Origin: Elysia marginata
Taxonomy: Eukaryota > Mollusca > Gastropoda > Plakobranchidae
Assembly: GCA_019649035.1 (NCBI GenBank)
Contig: BMAT01002771.1
Span: 155,306 to 181,298, forward strand
DNA length: 25,993 nt
Direction of reading: 5' to 3'
Under the pieces are notes generated by a model. The model ran no database searches. It was given only the letters and a program-made list of their open reading frames with translations, and was not told the DNA's origin. Of this stretch, positions 10,301 to 20,002 are shown in pieces. Positions within the stretch are counted from its first letter, which is position 1. The number at the start of each line of letters is the position of its first letter. A program made the translations under genes and the position numbers.

Positions 10301-11525
10301 AATTCTGGATGGTTTAGCAAAAACAAACAAAGCCCTTTGATATTGAAGAATAAGTTGTTAGCTTACAGATTACATCTTCATTGACAGTCTATTGAAAATT
10401 AACATAGATAGTAATAACTAATATAGCACCCTTTAAGGAATTCCATTAAAAAGTATTTAAAAAAAGTAATAGAACTATCCAATGGAATAAAATTTAGGAT
10501 GATTGCAGCATTTATCTCAATTATCAAGTACAGTGTATATAGAGAACACAAAATGCTATTAATGTTTTAAAATGATGGTAAGAAATTGTATATTGTCCTC
10601 TTTTTCATTAAAATATTTTGCATAGAATGGAAAACAGACTCAATTTGTGAGATATTTATTGCTGAGTAAATGATATTAATAAAATACATTCCATATGTGT
10701 TGGAGTGAGCACAGTAAAAAATATTCTGCAACAAAAATCATCATCATAACTAAACTTAAAATCTGCAATGCACATATTTTTTAACAAAATATAAAAAGTA
10801 AAAAAAGTGGCATAGGTATAAAGAGGTTTGAGGTGTGAGATTTTCATTTTATTGCTTAATAAGAAGGCTACAATAAAAGATTAATTATTTCTAAATGCAA
10901 GAGTAAAAATTATTTCAAATGTACAAACAAACAAAAAATGACATTATGAGCTACGATAAATATTTTCTTTTATTTTTGTGTTTAAATCATCTTCATTATC
11001 AGAGAGATAAACAGGGGGGGAACTTATGTTCATAACAAATATCTTATCTAGAGAGAACACTGGTCTTAAAAATCTTAGACTTAGGGGAAGAGGAGAGAGT
11101 CAGTTTAGGATAAATGCATTTTCATATCAACAGATGCACATGCTTTGAAGATTTATAGTCAGTAAAATAAACTTAATCCATGTATTCACTTCAATGAGAA
11201 GGAGAAGCACTGCTTTCACGTTGCTGTAATTGTACATAATTTCGATGTTAGTGCCATACTAAACAACAAGGTTGGTGAAAGACAATAGATTTTCAGAAGT
11301 TCAGAGATCAATGAGCTGTATCATCACAGAATATTTTGAAACAAGAAAAAAGCTCTGTGCAGCCTTTATTTACACAACAATCACTCTGCATCATTAGTCT
11401 AGCCATAAAAACATGCAAGTTTGCAAACACCCTCTATGAGATAAAGTATCAAGCCAAAAAAAAAACAATAGAAGGGTTTGAGAATTAAAATGAAAAGGCT
11501 AAAATGCACAGTCAGTCCAATAAGT
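7318..11525. other. AT-rich intergenic DNA, no gene recognised
   Basis: The stretch has many A/T runs and short chance ORFs (for example 8623-8892 and 9516-9728) without domain patterns or codon bias. Around 9835-9910 the word TACTG recurs five times, including a near palindrome at 9840-9857, perhaps an old repeat. I see no RNA gene or intact transposon. The + strand LINE begins directly after it. Confidence 0.6.
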
Positions 11526-11536
11526 AATACAATTGA
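11526..11536. repeat. LINE target-site duplication, left copy
   Basis: aatacaattga, identical to 15807-15817. The base on each outer side differs, so the repeat is exactly 11 bp. Confidence 0.85.
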
Positions 11537-11653
11537 CCATGTGCTGGGGCTATTCGGCGCAGTGGCGCGTCCCCCGTGTGGTGGATGTGGGGAGCCCTTA
11601 TTGTAAGGGTTGCACCGGATATACAGAAGAAGGTGCTGTGAACTGAAATATGC

Positions 11654-11674
11654 CTAGGAGAAGGAAAACTCTGA
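11654..11674 (+). repeat. 21-bp direct repeat in the LINE leader, copy 1
   Basis: ctaggagaaggaaaactctg plus a, identical to 11733-11753; the copies start 79 bases apart. Confidence 0.9.
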
Positions 11675-11732
11675 CCACAAACCGGGGTAACAGACAGAGC
11701 CCGCTTAGCCACCATTAGGCTGGCACATCTGT

Positions 11733-11753
11733 CTAGGAGAAGGAAAACTCTGA
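11733..11753 (+). repeat. 21-bp direct repeat in the LINE leader, copy 2
   Basis: Exact second copy of the 11654-11674 motif. Repeated leader units in LINEs often hold promoter sites; here this is inference. Confidence 0.9.
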
Positions 11754-11900
11754 TTTCAAACCCCTGCTGCCTTGCAGGAGGTTCAGTCCAACCAAAGGCT
11801 AAGGGACGGTCACCCTAACAGAAAAGTACCACGTCCACCAAAATCGGATCAGGCCAGCCATCAGGCGTGGAGGAATGGAGCCTGAACGTATAACCCTCTC

Positions 11901-12790
11901 ATGGTCATGCAGACTTTATCGTACGGTTATGATGTCACTTCTGTGAGCAGTCAGGCAGAGGTGGTGTCGGGCCCCCAGCCTCGAAGGGGTCCACCCCAAG
12001 CTACTGGCGACTCTCATCCGTCCTGCGCCAGGGGAGGACAGAGTAAAACTACTGGCATCCAAGAAAAGAAAAGTATCAGGATTATGCACTGGAATACACA
12101 CGGGATCAAAACAAGGAAATTGGAATTAGGAGTGTTTCTAACAGAAAACAAGACAGATGTTTGTGCCATCCAAGAAAACCCATCTTAAGGAAGAGGAGCG
12201 CTTCTGGATTAGAGGCTATAGAGACTTCAGACAAGACCGTATCAACAGAAAAAATGGATGTATCATTACCTTGGTAAACACCAACACTCTGACAGCAGTA
12301 GAAACCTACACATCCAGACCTGACGGGGAAACAGTGGACCAGGATACAGAATGTCTAGGGATTGAGTTAATCCTTCCGTTTAACAACCTTCATGTTTACA
12401 ACATTTATTCTCCCCCAGACAAAGATTTCCAGTTTGAACCCCAAGTTAAACAAGATAACTTCATTGTAGTGGGGGATTTCAACAGCCATTCACCTAGCTG
12501 GGGATATAAAGATCTAGACTCGAAGGGGGAAAAGGTAGAGGACTGGGCTATTGACAACCAACTTGTCCTTCTCAATAGAGCCGATGACCCACCAACTTTC
12601 ACGTCCATGACATGGAGGACATCATCAACTCCTGATATCGCATTTGCGACAGATGATATACATGGAAGATCAGAGAGATCTGTGGAATCCCAGTTGGGAG
12701 GTAGCGACCACAAGCCTTCTATCATCACAATAAAAGATGTCACAGTGGAGTCAGACAATAGAAAAGAACCGAGCTGGAATTTAAAAAAGG
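11901..12790 (+). pseudogene. LINE endonuclease domain (EEP/APE type), frameshifted
   Basis: The frame opens at ATG 11901 with a Pro/Ser/Gly-rich leader, then RIMHWNTHGIKTRK, the first strand of the endonuclease fold, and DVCAIQE with the metal-binding Glu. Near 12170 the frame shifts by one: the next frame continues THLKEEERFWIRGY, then NIYSPP, VVGDFNSHSPSW (catalytic Asp-Phe-Asn), TSMTWR..STPDIAF and the closing SDHKPSI motif. This enzyme nicks target DNA to prime reverse transcription. All catalytic motifs can be seen, but only across two frames. Confidence 0.88.
12221..12244 (+). repeat. 24-bp exact repeat inside the LINE, copy 1
   Basis: A stretch beginning gagacttcagacaag, in the endonuclease region, is identical to 13024-13047. 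Here it is read in frame as part of the endonuclease sequence. Confidence 0.9.
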
Positions 12791-14700
12791 CAAACTGGGA
12801 GCTCTTCAAACAAACAGCTGAGATGAACACAGCGCAGCTTAAATTATCTGGCAACATGCAGAAGGACGCAAAAGCCTTTAACCAAGCCATAATTGATGCG
12901 GCAAAAGTCTCGATCCCAAGAGGATGTAGGAAAAACTATAAAGCGTACTGGACCCCAGCACTAGAAAAGCTGCACAAAGATCTTGGCTTACTCAAGGACA
13001 AACTAATCCAAGAACCATCGGATGAGACTTCAGACAAGACCGTATCACCATAGCATACAATAGAGCCCAAGCCATTTTTAAAAGGGAGAAACTAAGGCAA
13101 TGCAGAGAGAACTGGCAGAAAACAACAGACTCGCTTATTATGGATAAAGAAGGTAAAAAACTCTGGAGACTCACACAAGCACTCAACGACAACCCCAAGA
13201 GAGACAACAATACTGCAATCATTTGCAATGGAGTGGCAAAAAGTGGAAAAAGAGCCGCAGATGTCCTAGCCAAACAGTACAAGTCTATCAGCAGAATAGA
13301 AATAGACACCAACAGAGCGCAAGAGGTCAAAGAAAAAATAAAAGAAATTAAGAAGCTAGCCTCGCATATAGATGTCATGGAAGAGCGCATTACCCCCTAA
13401 GAACTTAGAAAGAATATCAAAGGTCTGAAAAAGAAAAAGTCCCCTGGCCCTGACGGAATTCTCACTGACATGATCAAACACCTGAGCCCTCACGTATTAT
13501 CAACCCTCTTAGATCTTTTCAACAACAGCTGGAGAACGGGCTGTGTTCCAGAGGTGTGGAAGGAAGCTCACATTATCCCTATCCACAAAAAGGGGAAATC
13601 AAAGACTGACCCAATTAGTTATCGACCTATCAGTCTCATCAGCTGCGTTGGGAAACTCCTAGAAAAAATCATCAACAAACGGCTGATGTACCACCTGGAA
13701 ACTAATGGCATTATCTCACCCACACAATCTGGGTTCAGAAAGAACAAAACTACAGAAGATCAGCTGACATATTTTGTACAGAACATAGAAAATGCTTTCC
13801 AAGAACAAAAATCAATGCTGAGTGTATTCTTTGACTTGTCCAAAGCATTTGACACTGTTTGGAAAGAGGGACTGCGCCTAAAACTATTACAATCAAACAT
13901 CCAAGGCACCATGTGCAAATGGATCTCAAACTTTCTACACAAACTAACAGCTAGAGTCAAACTTGATGGCAAATACTATAGCAAGCAAGTAATAATGAAA
14001 GAAGGAGTGCCACAGGGCAGTGCCATCTCACCAACACTTTTCCTTGTGTATATAAATGATATCACATCAGCAATCACCCCATATGTGAAGCACACCCTGC
14101 ATGCAGACGATTTCGCTATCTGGAGTACCGCTGAATACGCAACTGCAGCAAAAGTCAGAGTCCAGGCAACAGTAGATAAGGTCTTCAAGTGGTCACAGGA
14201 TTGGGGACTTACAATCAATCTCAATAAAACATTATTCACCAAATTCTCACTGAAGACCAAAGAACGTGACGTCACCCTGACCTTGAACGGCCAACCCCTA
14301 CCAACAGAGGATACCCCAACCTTCCTAGAATCACACTCAATAAGCGGCTCACCTGGAAATCACATATCCAGAAGATCAACCAAAAAGCCATACACAGGTC
14401 CCAAATTATGAAAAAACTGTCTGGCACCAAGTGGGGAGCAAACTCGAAAATACTGAGGCAGGTCTATCAAGGCTACATCAGACCAGTCATGGAATATGCA
14501 TCACCTGCCTGGAGTACAGCAGCAACATCCAACCTTACATCCCTTTCCAAGACACAGAATCAGAATCTCAGGATAGTCCTTGGAGCCATCAAATCAACGG
14601 CAATCAAAGAATCACACAAACAAGCAGAAATGGACACTCTTGAAAACAGAAGAGAACAGAGAACTCTCACCCTCTATGAAAAAAAGCAAACGGAACCCAA
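12791..14700 (+). pseudogene. LINE reverse transcriptase domain, with stop and frameshifts
   Basis: A charged linker leads through a frameshift near 13045 and an in-frame TAA at 13398-13400 to SPGPDGI. The RT motifs follow in order: HIIPIHKKGK...YRPISLISC, FFDLSKAFDTVW (motif A, catalytic Asp), GVPQGSAISPTLFLVYINDI (motif B) and HADDFAIW (motif C, with His in the place usually held by Tyr or Phe of YADD/FADD). LTINLNKT (motif D) comes next. Another frameshift near 14330 falls before the thumb region (RQVYQGYIRPVMEYASPAW). This is the polymerase that copies LINE RNA at the nicked target. Confidence 0.93.
13024..13047 (+). repeat. 24-bp exact repeat inside the LINE, copy 2
   Basis: This copy coincides with the frameshift between the endonuclease linker and the RT region. 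Coding resumes right after it as ITIAYNRAQAIFK in another frame. Confidence 0.9.
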
Positions 14701-14828
14701 CCCATCCACTTCACAACATCTTAAGAGAGAAAACAAAAAAAACAGATTGAAATCAAGAAAAAGCCCCAACCATGTAATGAAAAAAAAATTTTAAGAAAAC
14801 CAAGATCTGCTGTGGCAAACTGACAGGT

Positions 14829-15500
14829 ATGAGTCCCTGGAAATTAGCTGAGAGCCCTTGGGAGAACAACAAAGTAAGCATCTCCTTCACCATACCAGGA
14901 ATTGAAAGGAAAAATGAGGAAGACACCAATAATCTGAGAGTGAAGACACTAGAGCATATAGATAAAACATACCCTCATGACACTTGGACACACATATACA
15001 CAGACGGCTCCTCAGACAACATGAAGGCCGGAGGCGCTGGGATCCACATCTGGCACTCTGACGGTTAAAAAGAAGATATAGCAAGGCTACAGGATCCATC
15101 TGTTCAAACTTCAAAGCAGAAGTGATAGCTATCAAGATCAAGACAGCCTTAGAACACATACAAGCAAACCAAGACAACTCAGGCAAGGAACAAAAATACA
15201 TAATATTTTGCGACTCCCAAGCTGTACTCCAAAGCTTAGAACAGACTCCTACAGACCAACTATCAGAAGCTATGGCTCCTCTCTTAAAATATAACATGGA
15301 ATTCCAATGGATACCATCACACTGCGGAATCCCTGGGAATGAAAGAGCAGACATGTTGGCAAAAGAGGGAAGCAAACAGGACCAAACAACCGAGTCATTT
15401 TCCTATCAAGAGGTCAAATCTGTGATCAAAGGAATTAACTCAGAAAGGTGGAAGGCAGAGAACATCAACTACAGCTTCAAAAGGGATATGATGCACCAAC
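14829..15500 (+). pseudogene. LINE RNase H domain, frameshifted
   Basis: After a break between about 14700 and 14830 the frame resumes. It shows HIYTDGSSDNMKAGGAGIHI (first catalytic Asp). A frameshift near 15065 follows, then NFKAEVIAIKI (catalytic Glu), IIFCDSQAVLQSL (Asp) and WIPSHCGIPGNERADMLAKE (His and last Asp). All four acidic/His positions of RNase H are recognisable. It would degrade RNA in the RNA/DNA hybrid. Its presence separates this element from L1, CR1 and RTE groups. Confidence 0.92.
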
Positions 15501-15778
15501 TCCCTAGAAAAGAACAGTGCACAATTTTCAGATTAAGAACCGGCCACTGCCAACTACGAGCACACCAGTACAGAGTGGGAACCAGCCAAACCCCTATGTG
15601 TGAATGAGGTACCTCTCGGCAAACAGTCAACCACCTTCTCCAAGACTGCCCTCTCTACACCAATGAAAGAGGAAAACTCTGGCCAGAAAACCCCGACGTT
15701 GTCCAAAAGCTGTGGGGAAATGAAGACAAGCTCCTCCTGACAACACAATTCATCGAACAGACGAGACTATCTGCATGA
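15501..15778 (+). pseudogene. LINE C-terminal Cys/His motif, one stop
   Basis: Downstream of RNase H the frame reads TIFRLRTGHCQLRAHQYR, then PMCE, TGA at 15605-15607, then GTSRQTVNHLLQDCPLY and runs to the terminal TGA at 15776-15778. The family pattern is CxCG....HLL..CP, so the TGA most simply replaces a Cys codon (TGC/TGT). Only about 28 bases separate the terminal stop from the end of the element. Confidence 0.8.
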
Positions 15779-15790
15779 CTGAGAAACGCT

Positions 15791-15806
15791 GAAGAAGAAG
15801 AAGAAG
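15791..15806 (+). repeat. (GAA)5G tail of the LINE
   Basis: Short trinucleotide tail directly before the right target-site copy. It replaces a poly(A) tail, as in several I-group elements that end in simple repeats. Confidence 0.85.
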
Positions 15807-15817
15807 AATACAATTGA
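15807..15817. repeat. LINE target-site duplication, right copy
   Basis: aatacaattga, identical to 11526-11536. Confidence 0.85.
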
Positions 15818-16901
15818 AATTGCGTAGTAAATTCTCATCTATGTTCTAATTACTCATTTACACAATTACATAACATAAAGTGGTTTTTGTCTTTGATTCG
15901 TACAAATCTACATATTGATACTGATGTTAATTTACTAAGTACATGTATTTTTTTATTTGTGCACAATAGCATTACACTCAGTCCTAACTATTCACTTGTC
16001 CTAAAGTGAATTAAAAAGAAAAAACATTGAAAATTGGACTATACTCTCTGTTTTAACCATAAATAGTTTCATACCATCAAAAGTATTAATATCTTTGAAA
16101 AGAAATGACTATTTCATGTTTTCATGGTTAGAAAAAGCTCAGGAAAATCTATTGCTGAAAACATCAACAAATTAGAAAGTAAAACTTTCACACCTTACTT
16201 TTTTTTAAAGAGAGTGTTAGACAATTGTTAGTAATGGCCAATGCCTGAATAGGACACAATAAGTTGATGTTGTTTTCAGACTGTTAGAATACTACTAACA
16301 CAGCAGCAGCAGTAATGTAAAGTAATGCCTGAGGGATTGGTGGTAATGGTAATGGTAACAGCAGCTGTGTGGTGGTAATGGTAATGGTAACAGCAGCTGT
16401 GTGGGTAGTGGTGGTAGGAGTTGTGATGGAGGTAGTTGCATGAAAATGAAAAGGGAAAGAACAGTAGGAGAGAAAGAGAAAAAATATTGCCTGCAAAAAA
16501 AAGGAATAGCTAAAAGCATCATAATGACTACAATAAGATAGGGTATAATTTAAAACCACTTGTTTATCTCAGCTGTTTTGCATATCGACAGCGACTCCTC
16601 TCACTCTGGCCTCAGGCCATGGCATTATACTCCAAGAAATTCATTTCCTTTCAGGCAGGGCCAAGCTGAGCACTGCCAAAAAAAACGCATATCTATAGAT
16701 GAGTGTTTAATTTTACAATTAGTGACAATTTAGGGTTATATGCTTACAAGATGTTCATCAATATACTCCAACATATCAAATATTTGATAATTTTTTTTTA
16801 ATTAGCAATACAATTCAGAGGGAAAAAAATACATGAATACAGCTGTAGCTACAACTACACAGTAGGCATTAGTTTTTAAAACTCGAGTAAAAAAATTAAC
16901 A
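15818..16901. other. Intergenic DNA with a tandem duplication
   Basis: AT-rich spacer. The only structure I can support is the 32-bp tandem duplication at 16339-16402. The Thr/His-rich open frames on the - strand across 16284-16559 are a product of that GGT/AAT-rich repeat. Confidence 0.6.
16339..16402. repeat. Two perfect tandem copies of a 32-bp unit
   Basis: 16339-16370 and 16371-16402 are identical and directly adjoining. The unit begins ggtggtaatggtaatggtaa and itself contains smaller GGTAAT repeats. A minisatellite seed. Confidence 0.92.
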
Positions 16902-17466
16902 TACAGTCGGACCCGCAAAATCGGGAATTTCTGTGAAATCGGGAAAAATCCCAGGGAACGGAATTGTTTCTATCTAAAGTCATCGTAAAATCGGGAAATT
17001 TTACCCGCCTAATCGGGAAAAAAATCCGTAAATGACTGTCAATATCAAGTGTTGACGGCATGTTATTTACAGTCTAGACATAAGGAAAGCGCATCACTCA
17101 GGCGTTATGAATGAATTAGCACACAGGTAATCGATAAATGTTTGCTCTGTGCTTAGGCGACGTTTAGCAAGATGCTTGGGAGGGGCGTCGAGAAGTCTAA
17201 CTGCCACGCGACGGTCTCATGGGTCAGTTCATTCCAGGTAGACATTGGTCAAGCTGTGTTTGATCTAATGGGTAATCTGGCAGATGGTAGACATGCGCCA
17301 GACATGGTGCAAACAAAGTGGGTTTTAAGAAAGCACTATTTTCTGTATTTGGTTTGTAAAGTTGTAAAATGTTGACCTCTGCGTGTAAGTAGACTCAGTG
17401 AAAGTGTATAAAATTGTGGCTAAAAATCTAGAGCTTTTATTCATTGAACACCTTTCAATGTGAAAG

Positions 17467-17565
17467 ATGGTTTGCAAGAAGAGAGTTGATTTGTCTTTTG
17501 ATGTTAAACTTCAAGTGTTGGACGCTCTTGAAAATCCAGGGGCAACAATAATAAAATCTCACCCC
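17467..17565 (+). pseudogene. psq/pogo-type helix-turn-helix remnant in element A
   Basis: ATG at 17467 starts MVCKKRVDLSFDVKLQVLDA followed by LENPGATIIK. This fits the start of CENP-B/Tigger/pogo DNA-binding domains (KRK.L.l..KL.vl..le.g). The frame then runs into a pyrimidine-rich stretch with no further protein homology. A parallel sequence lies in the - strand element at 23849-24745. Only the first helix region of the domain is present. Confidence 0.65.
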
Positions 17566-17776
17566 CTCCCTACTCTTATTCTTACTCACAAATACTTTTT
17601 CTCCATCTATCTAACCCCCCCACCTCTCTCTCTCTCTTTCCACCTTACACCCACAAACACTCTTCCTTCTCTCCTCCCTCTTTTAACTTCTCTCTCTCCC
17701 TGACTATGTCTCCATCTCTTCCTTCCCTCTCTCTCTTACTCTGTCTGTCTCTCTCTGTTCTCTCTCTCTCTCTGCC
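17563..17776. repeat. CT-rich low-complexity tract
   Basis: Pyrimidine-rich stretch with (CT)n runs at about 17622-17636 and 17760-17773, inside element A, directly after the helix-turn-helix remnant. Confidence 0.85.
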
Positions 17777-17976
17777 TGAGTTTTACATTTATTTCCACGA
17801 GAGGTCCAATATTTAGTAAAAAATGCAAAGACCCGGAAAATCGGGAAAAGATGCCTTCTCCCGAAATTTCCCTATTAAGCGGGTCCGACTGTATCTGTAA
17901 ATATTGTACAAATGCAAAAAAAAAACATGGCAAGTAAGTTAGGTATGTTGGACAAATTGTTAATATTAATGATGTA

Positions 17977-18737
17977 CAGTTGTATCCGGTTAAACGCACA
18001 GCACCTGGGAGGCTCAAATAGCAAGGGTTTAGGAGATGCATGCACTTATAAAAGTAGCAAAAATTACTATTTACTTTCCTTTAGAACACGATAATAAAAA
18101 CCAAGTTATTTCCCTTGAGCACACAAATTGACTAAAACATAAAGATTTTGACTGATGTAAATATGTCTTGTACATGTATAGATCTATCATCTATGTGAGC
18201 TTAAAGACTTTATAAAAGCTTAGCAATTAATGCACTGCACCCATCCAATAGATGGTTGACCGAAGTGGGAACGGGTAGGCATGGTTGGGCTGATTGATAC
18301 AAAGGGTATAGGCTAGCCTGTAACAGTTCACATGTTGATGCGGTACAGGCAAGGCGAGATGTACAGTTCATAATATTGCTTGTTTTGCTTAAGTATAAAC
18401 AGACCATCCCACCCCACAGGCATGTGTCTATCTTTTACCCTCCCCCAAGTCTTCCCTCTCCCACAACATGCTGTGTAGAATTGTAGGTAGGCCTGGATTT
18501 AACAAAGGAAGATTCAAATCACTGCTAAGTGACGCTGGGCTATGCCTGGCATCTCAATGGTTGCCCAATCCACTCAAAAGGTAATTTTCACTGATTTCAT
18601 ACTATAGCAAGTGTTTAGAGGATGTTGCAAGTGTTTAGGGTATACTGAATAAATAGATAAAAGTCTGTCATAGTGATTTGACGTTATTTAAACTGTAGCG
18701 TGCATTTATCTGGCGTGTTTTTAACCGGATACTACTG
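17977..18737. mobile_element. TA-flanked inverted-repeat element, copy B
   Basis: The left end CAGTTGTATCCGGTTAAACG matches the reverse complement of the right end, CAGTAGTATCCGGTTAAAAA, with further matching CAC beyond. TA lies on each side (17975-17976, 18738-18739). Length 761 bp. No transposase sequence is recognised inside, so this is a nonautonomous Tc1/mariner-pogo style element. It lies 85 bases after element A but has a different terminal sequence. Confidence 0.82.
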
Positions 18738-18739
18738 TA

Positions 18740-19261
18740 ATATTTTGCAAAATTCGATAAAGAGCTACAAAGTACAATTGTGCTATTTTACCAAATCATG
18801 TTTGTGAACAGAAAAAGAAAAATAAGACAGAACACATTAAAAATTAAGAAATTTACAAATTCCTAGAAAATTCAAAAATGGTCTTCATGGTTATACCCTC
18901 ATAAAAGTGCTCAAAATTGTTAAAGATCTTAAAATTAAAGAAAAAAAAACAACAAAGAAATAACTCAAATGACAACATGGTAGGCTAAGCTCTTGTATAG
19001 ATTCCTTTTCAAATGTTTTCAACAAAACACACACACACATTATTCACATTTTAATGAAATAGAGAAGCTTTATGTTGTGCTTGCACAAAAACTGATGATC
19101 TTACTATTAAAATTTAAGAACAATAGTGTTTAATATTTTGATGGATTTGCAGTTCAGAGGACAGGTACACAAAGTATCGCTAAAAACTATGAATCTAGTT
19201 CTTAACTAATAATATTCAGTTAGAAGCATGCTGCAAAGGAAATAATACAGTTGGTGTATAT
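18740..19261. other. AT-rich intergenic DNA
   Basis: No gene is seen. A short (AC)n run lies at about 19026-19039. Confidence 0.6.
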
Positions 19262-19510
19262 TAAGAGTTAGTCTCATACTCAATGTGAGTATCAGGCAGT
19301 AATGATTAGGGTACCCATTATTCATAGCACACAGCATAGTGAGGTAGTTTGTCTTTGCTTTTCTCACTATCTTTACCTTTACCAAGTCTTAAAAGACCTT
19401 GCTACCCCAATTAGATCTAGTGTTACGTAGGCACAAGGAAGATGACCTGAGGATCAAACCCAAGCACTTTAAGTAGAGGTCAACTACCCTACTGATTGAG
19501 CCAGTGCTCC
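19262..19510 (-). mobile_element. tRNA-derived SINE
   Basis: Read on the - strand from 19510, the sequence starts GGAGCACTGGCTCAATCAGT, with an A-box-like TGGCTCAATCAGT at 19503-19491. The B box GGTTTGATCC lies at 19460-19451. From the inferred start these fall at positions 8 and 51, as in a tRNA. An unrelated body of about 180 bases follows. The head is too diverged to fold as a working tRNA. This is the layout of RNA polymerase III SINEs. The 3' end is set approximately; no clear target duplication was found. Confidence 0.65.
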
Positions 19511-19511
19511 T

Positions 19512-19825
19512 ATCAACAGTTCATGTGTGAGTTTTAAAAATCAAATTCATTATGTGTGTCTTGGTAAATCTATAACATTTTGATGACATTAAAAGGCACA
19601 AGAAGAGTTAGGAAGCGCGTTGAGAAAAAAAGAATGAAAATAACCTAACTGATTTTGGCACCGTACCTAAACCTCGGAAATTATCGTGCAGCTTTCAGGT
19701 TTAACAGTTCTCATGTAATATCATAAATAAAAGTAGATGTACATAATTTAATCTTCAAATCTATAAATTTTAGACTGGCCCTTCTTATTTTGAGGTAATG
19801 AATTTGAGCTGCCCTTAAAATTGAA
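19512..19825. other. AT-rich spacer
   Basis: Nothing recognisable between the SINE head and the small MITE. Confidence 0.6.
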
Positions 19826-19827
19826 TA

Positions 19828-20002
19828 CAGTGGAATACACTTAAAGTCAACACCTTTAAGGGAAACTCTTGCCTAAAGACAAACCTGTTTCACAGTCCTA
19901 TTTTGTATTTCTTTATATCTTTATAATGGTTAAAGTCAACTTTTGCTTAAAGCCAACACAATCACTCCGTCCTGAGGTGTTGACTTTATCAGGATTCCAC
20001 TG
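19828..20002. mobile_element. Short MITE with CAGT ends (element C)
   Basis: 175 bp between TA dinucleotides (19826-19827, 20003-20004). The left end CAGTGGAATACACTTAAAGT and the reverse complement of the right end, CAGTGGAATCCTGATAAAGT, both continue CAACACC. Inside, GTCAAC/AAAG words recur (for example ttaaagtcaacttttgctta near 19930). Much too short to code. A Tc1/mariner or Tigger-type MITE. Confidence 0.85.

Larger units (their letters stand above)
11537..11900 (+). promoter_or_regulatory. 5' leader of the LINE, likely internal promoter
   Basis: This segment is richer in GC and CpG than the flanks (gcgcagtggcgcgtcccccg near 11560). It has no long coding frame and contains a 21-bp motif twice. 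LINEs of this type carry their promoter in this position; that role here is inferred. Confidence 0.5.
11537..15806 (+). mobile_element. Non-LTR retrotransposon, I/Nimbus-like group (EN-RT-RNase H), end to end
   Basis: A 4270-bp element, less AT-rich than its surroundings, is bounded by an 11-bp target-site duplication and ends in (GAA)5G. It has a 5' leader of about 360 bases, then one long coding region (11901-15778) that encodes an apurinic-type endonuclease, reverse transcriptase, RNase H and a terminal Cys/His motif. An RNase H after the RT points to the I-group of LINEs, not to jockey, L1 or RTE; the clade is not certain. The coding region is broken by about five frameshifts and two stops, so this copy is dead. 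No ORF1 (gag-like, CCHC knuckles) is present, although the left end is marked by the duplication. Confidence 0.92.
16904..17891. mobile_element. pogo/Tigger-like nonautonomous element, copy A (TA target)
   Basis: 988 bp flanked by TA on each side (16902-16903, 17892-17893). The left end CAGTCGGACCCGCAAAATCG and the reverse complement of the right end share 13 perfect terminal bases and stay similar for about 28. CAGT ends with a TA target are typical of the pogo/Tigger branch of Tc1/mariner elements. The interior has a helix-turn-helix start (17467 on), a CT-rich tract and repeated CCCGCnnnnTCGGGAA blocks. It has no DDE transposase core, so it would depend on a partner element. It is collinear with the element at 23849-24745. 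Confidence 0.85.

Noticed and set aside
12405..12890. 161-codon - strand ORF inside the LINE
   Set aside because: Antisense shadow of the endonuclease region; the same holds for the - strand frames at 12992-13390, 13760-14275 and 14887-15375.
16284..16559. Thr/His/Leu-rich - strand ORFs
   Set aside because: Products of the GGTAAT-type tandem repeat, not a gene.
17172..17375. 67-codon ORF inside element A
   Set aside because: No similarity to transposase that I can recognise. Kept only as part of the element.
19441..19510. Possible functional tRNA gene
   Set aside because: A and B boxes exist, but the acceptor and anticodon stems do not pair well and a SINE-like body follows.
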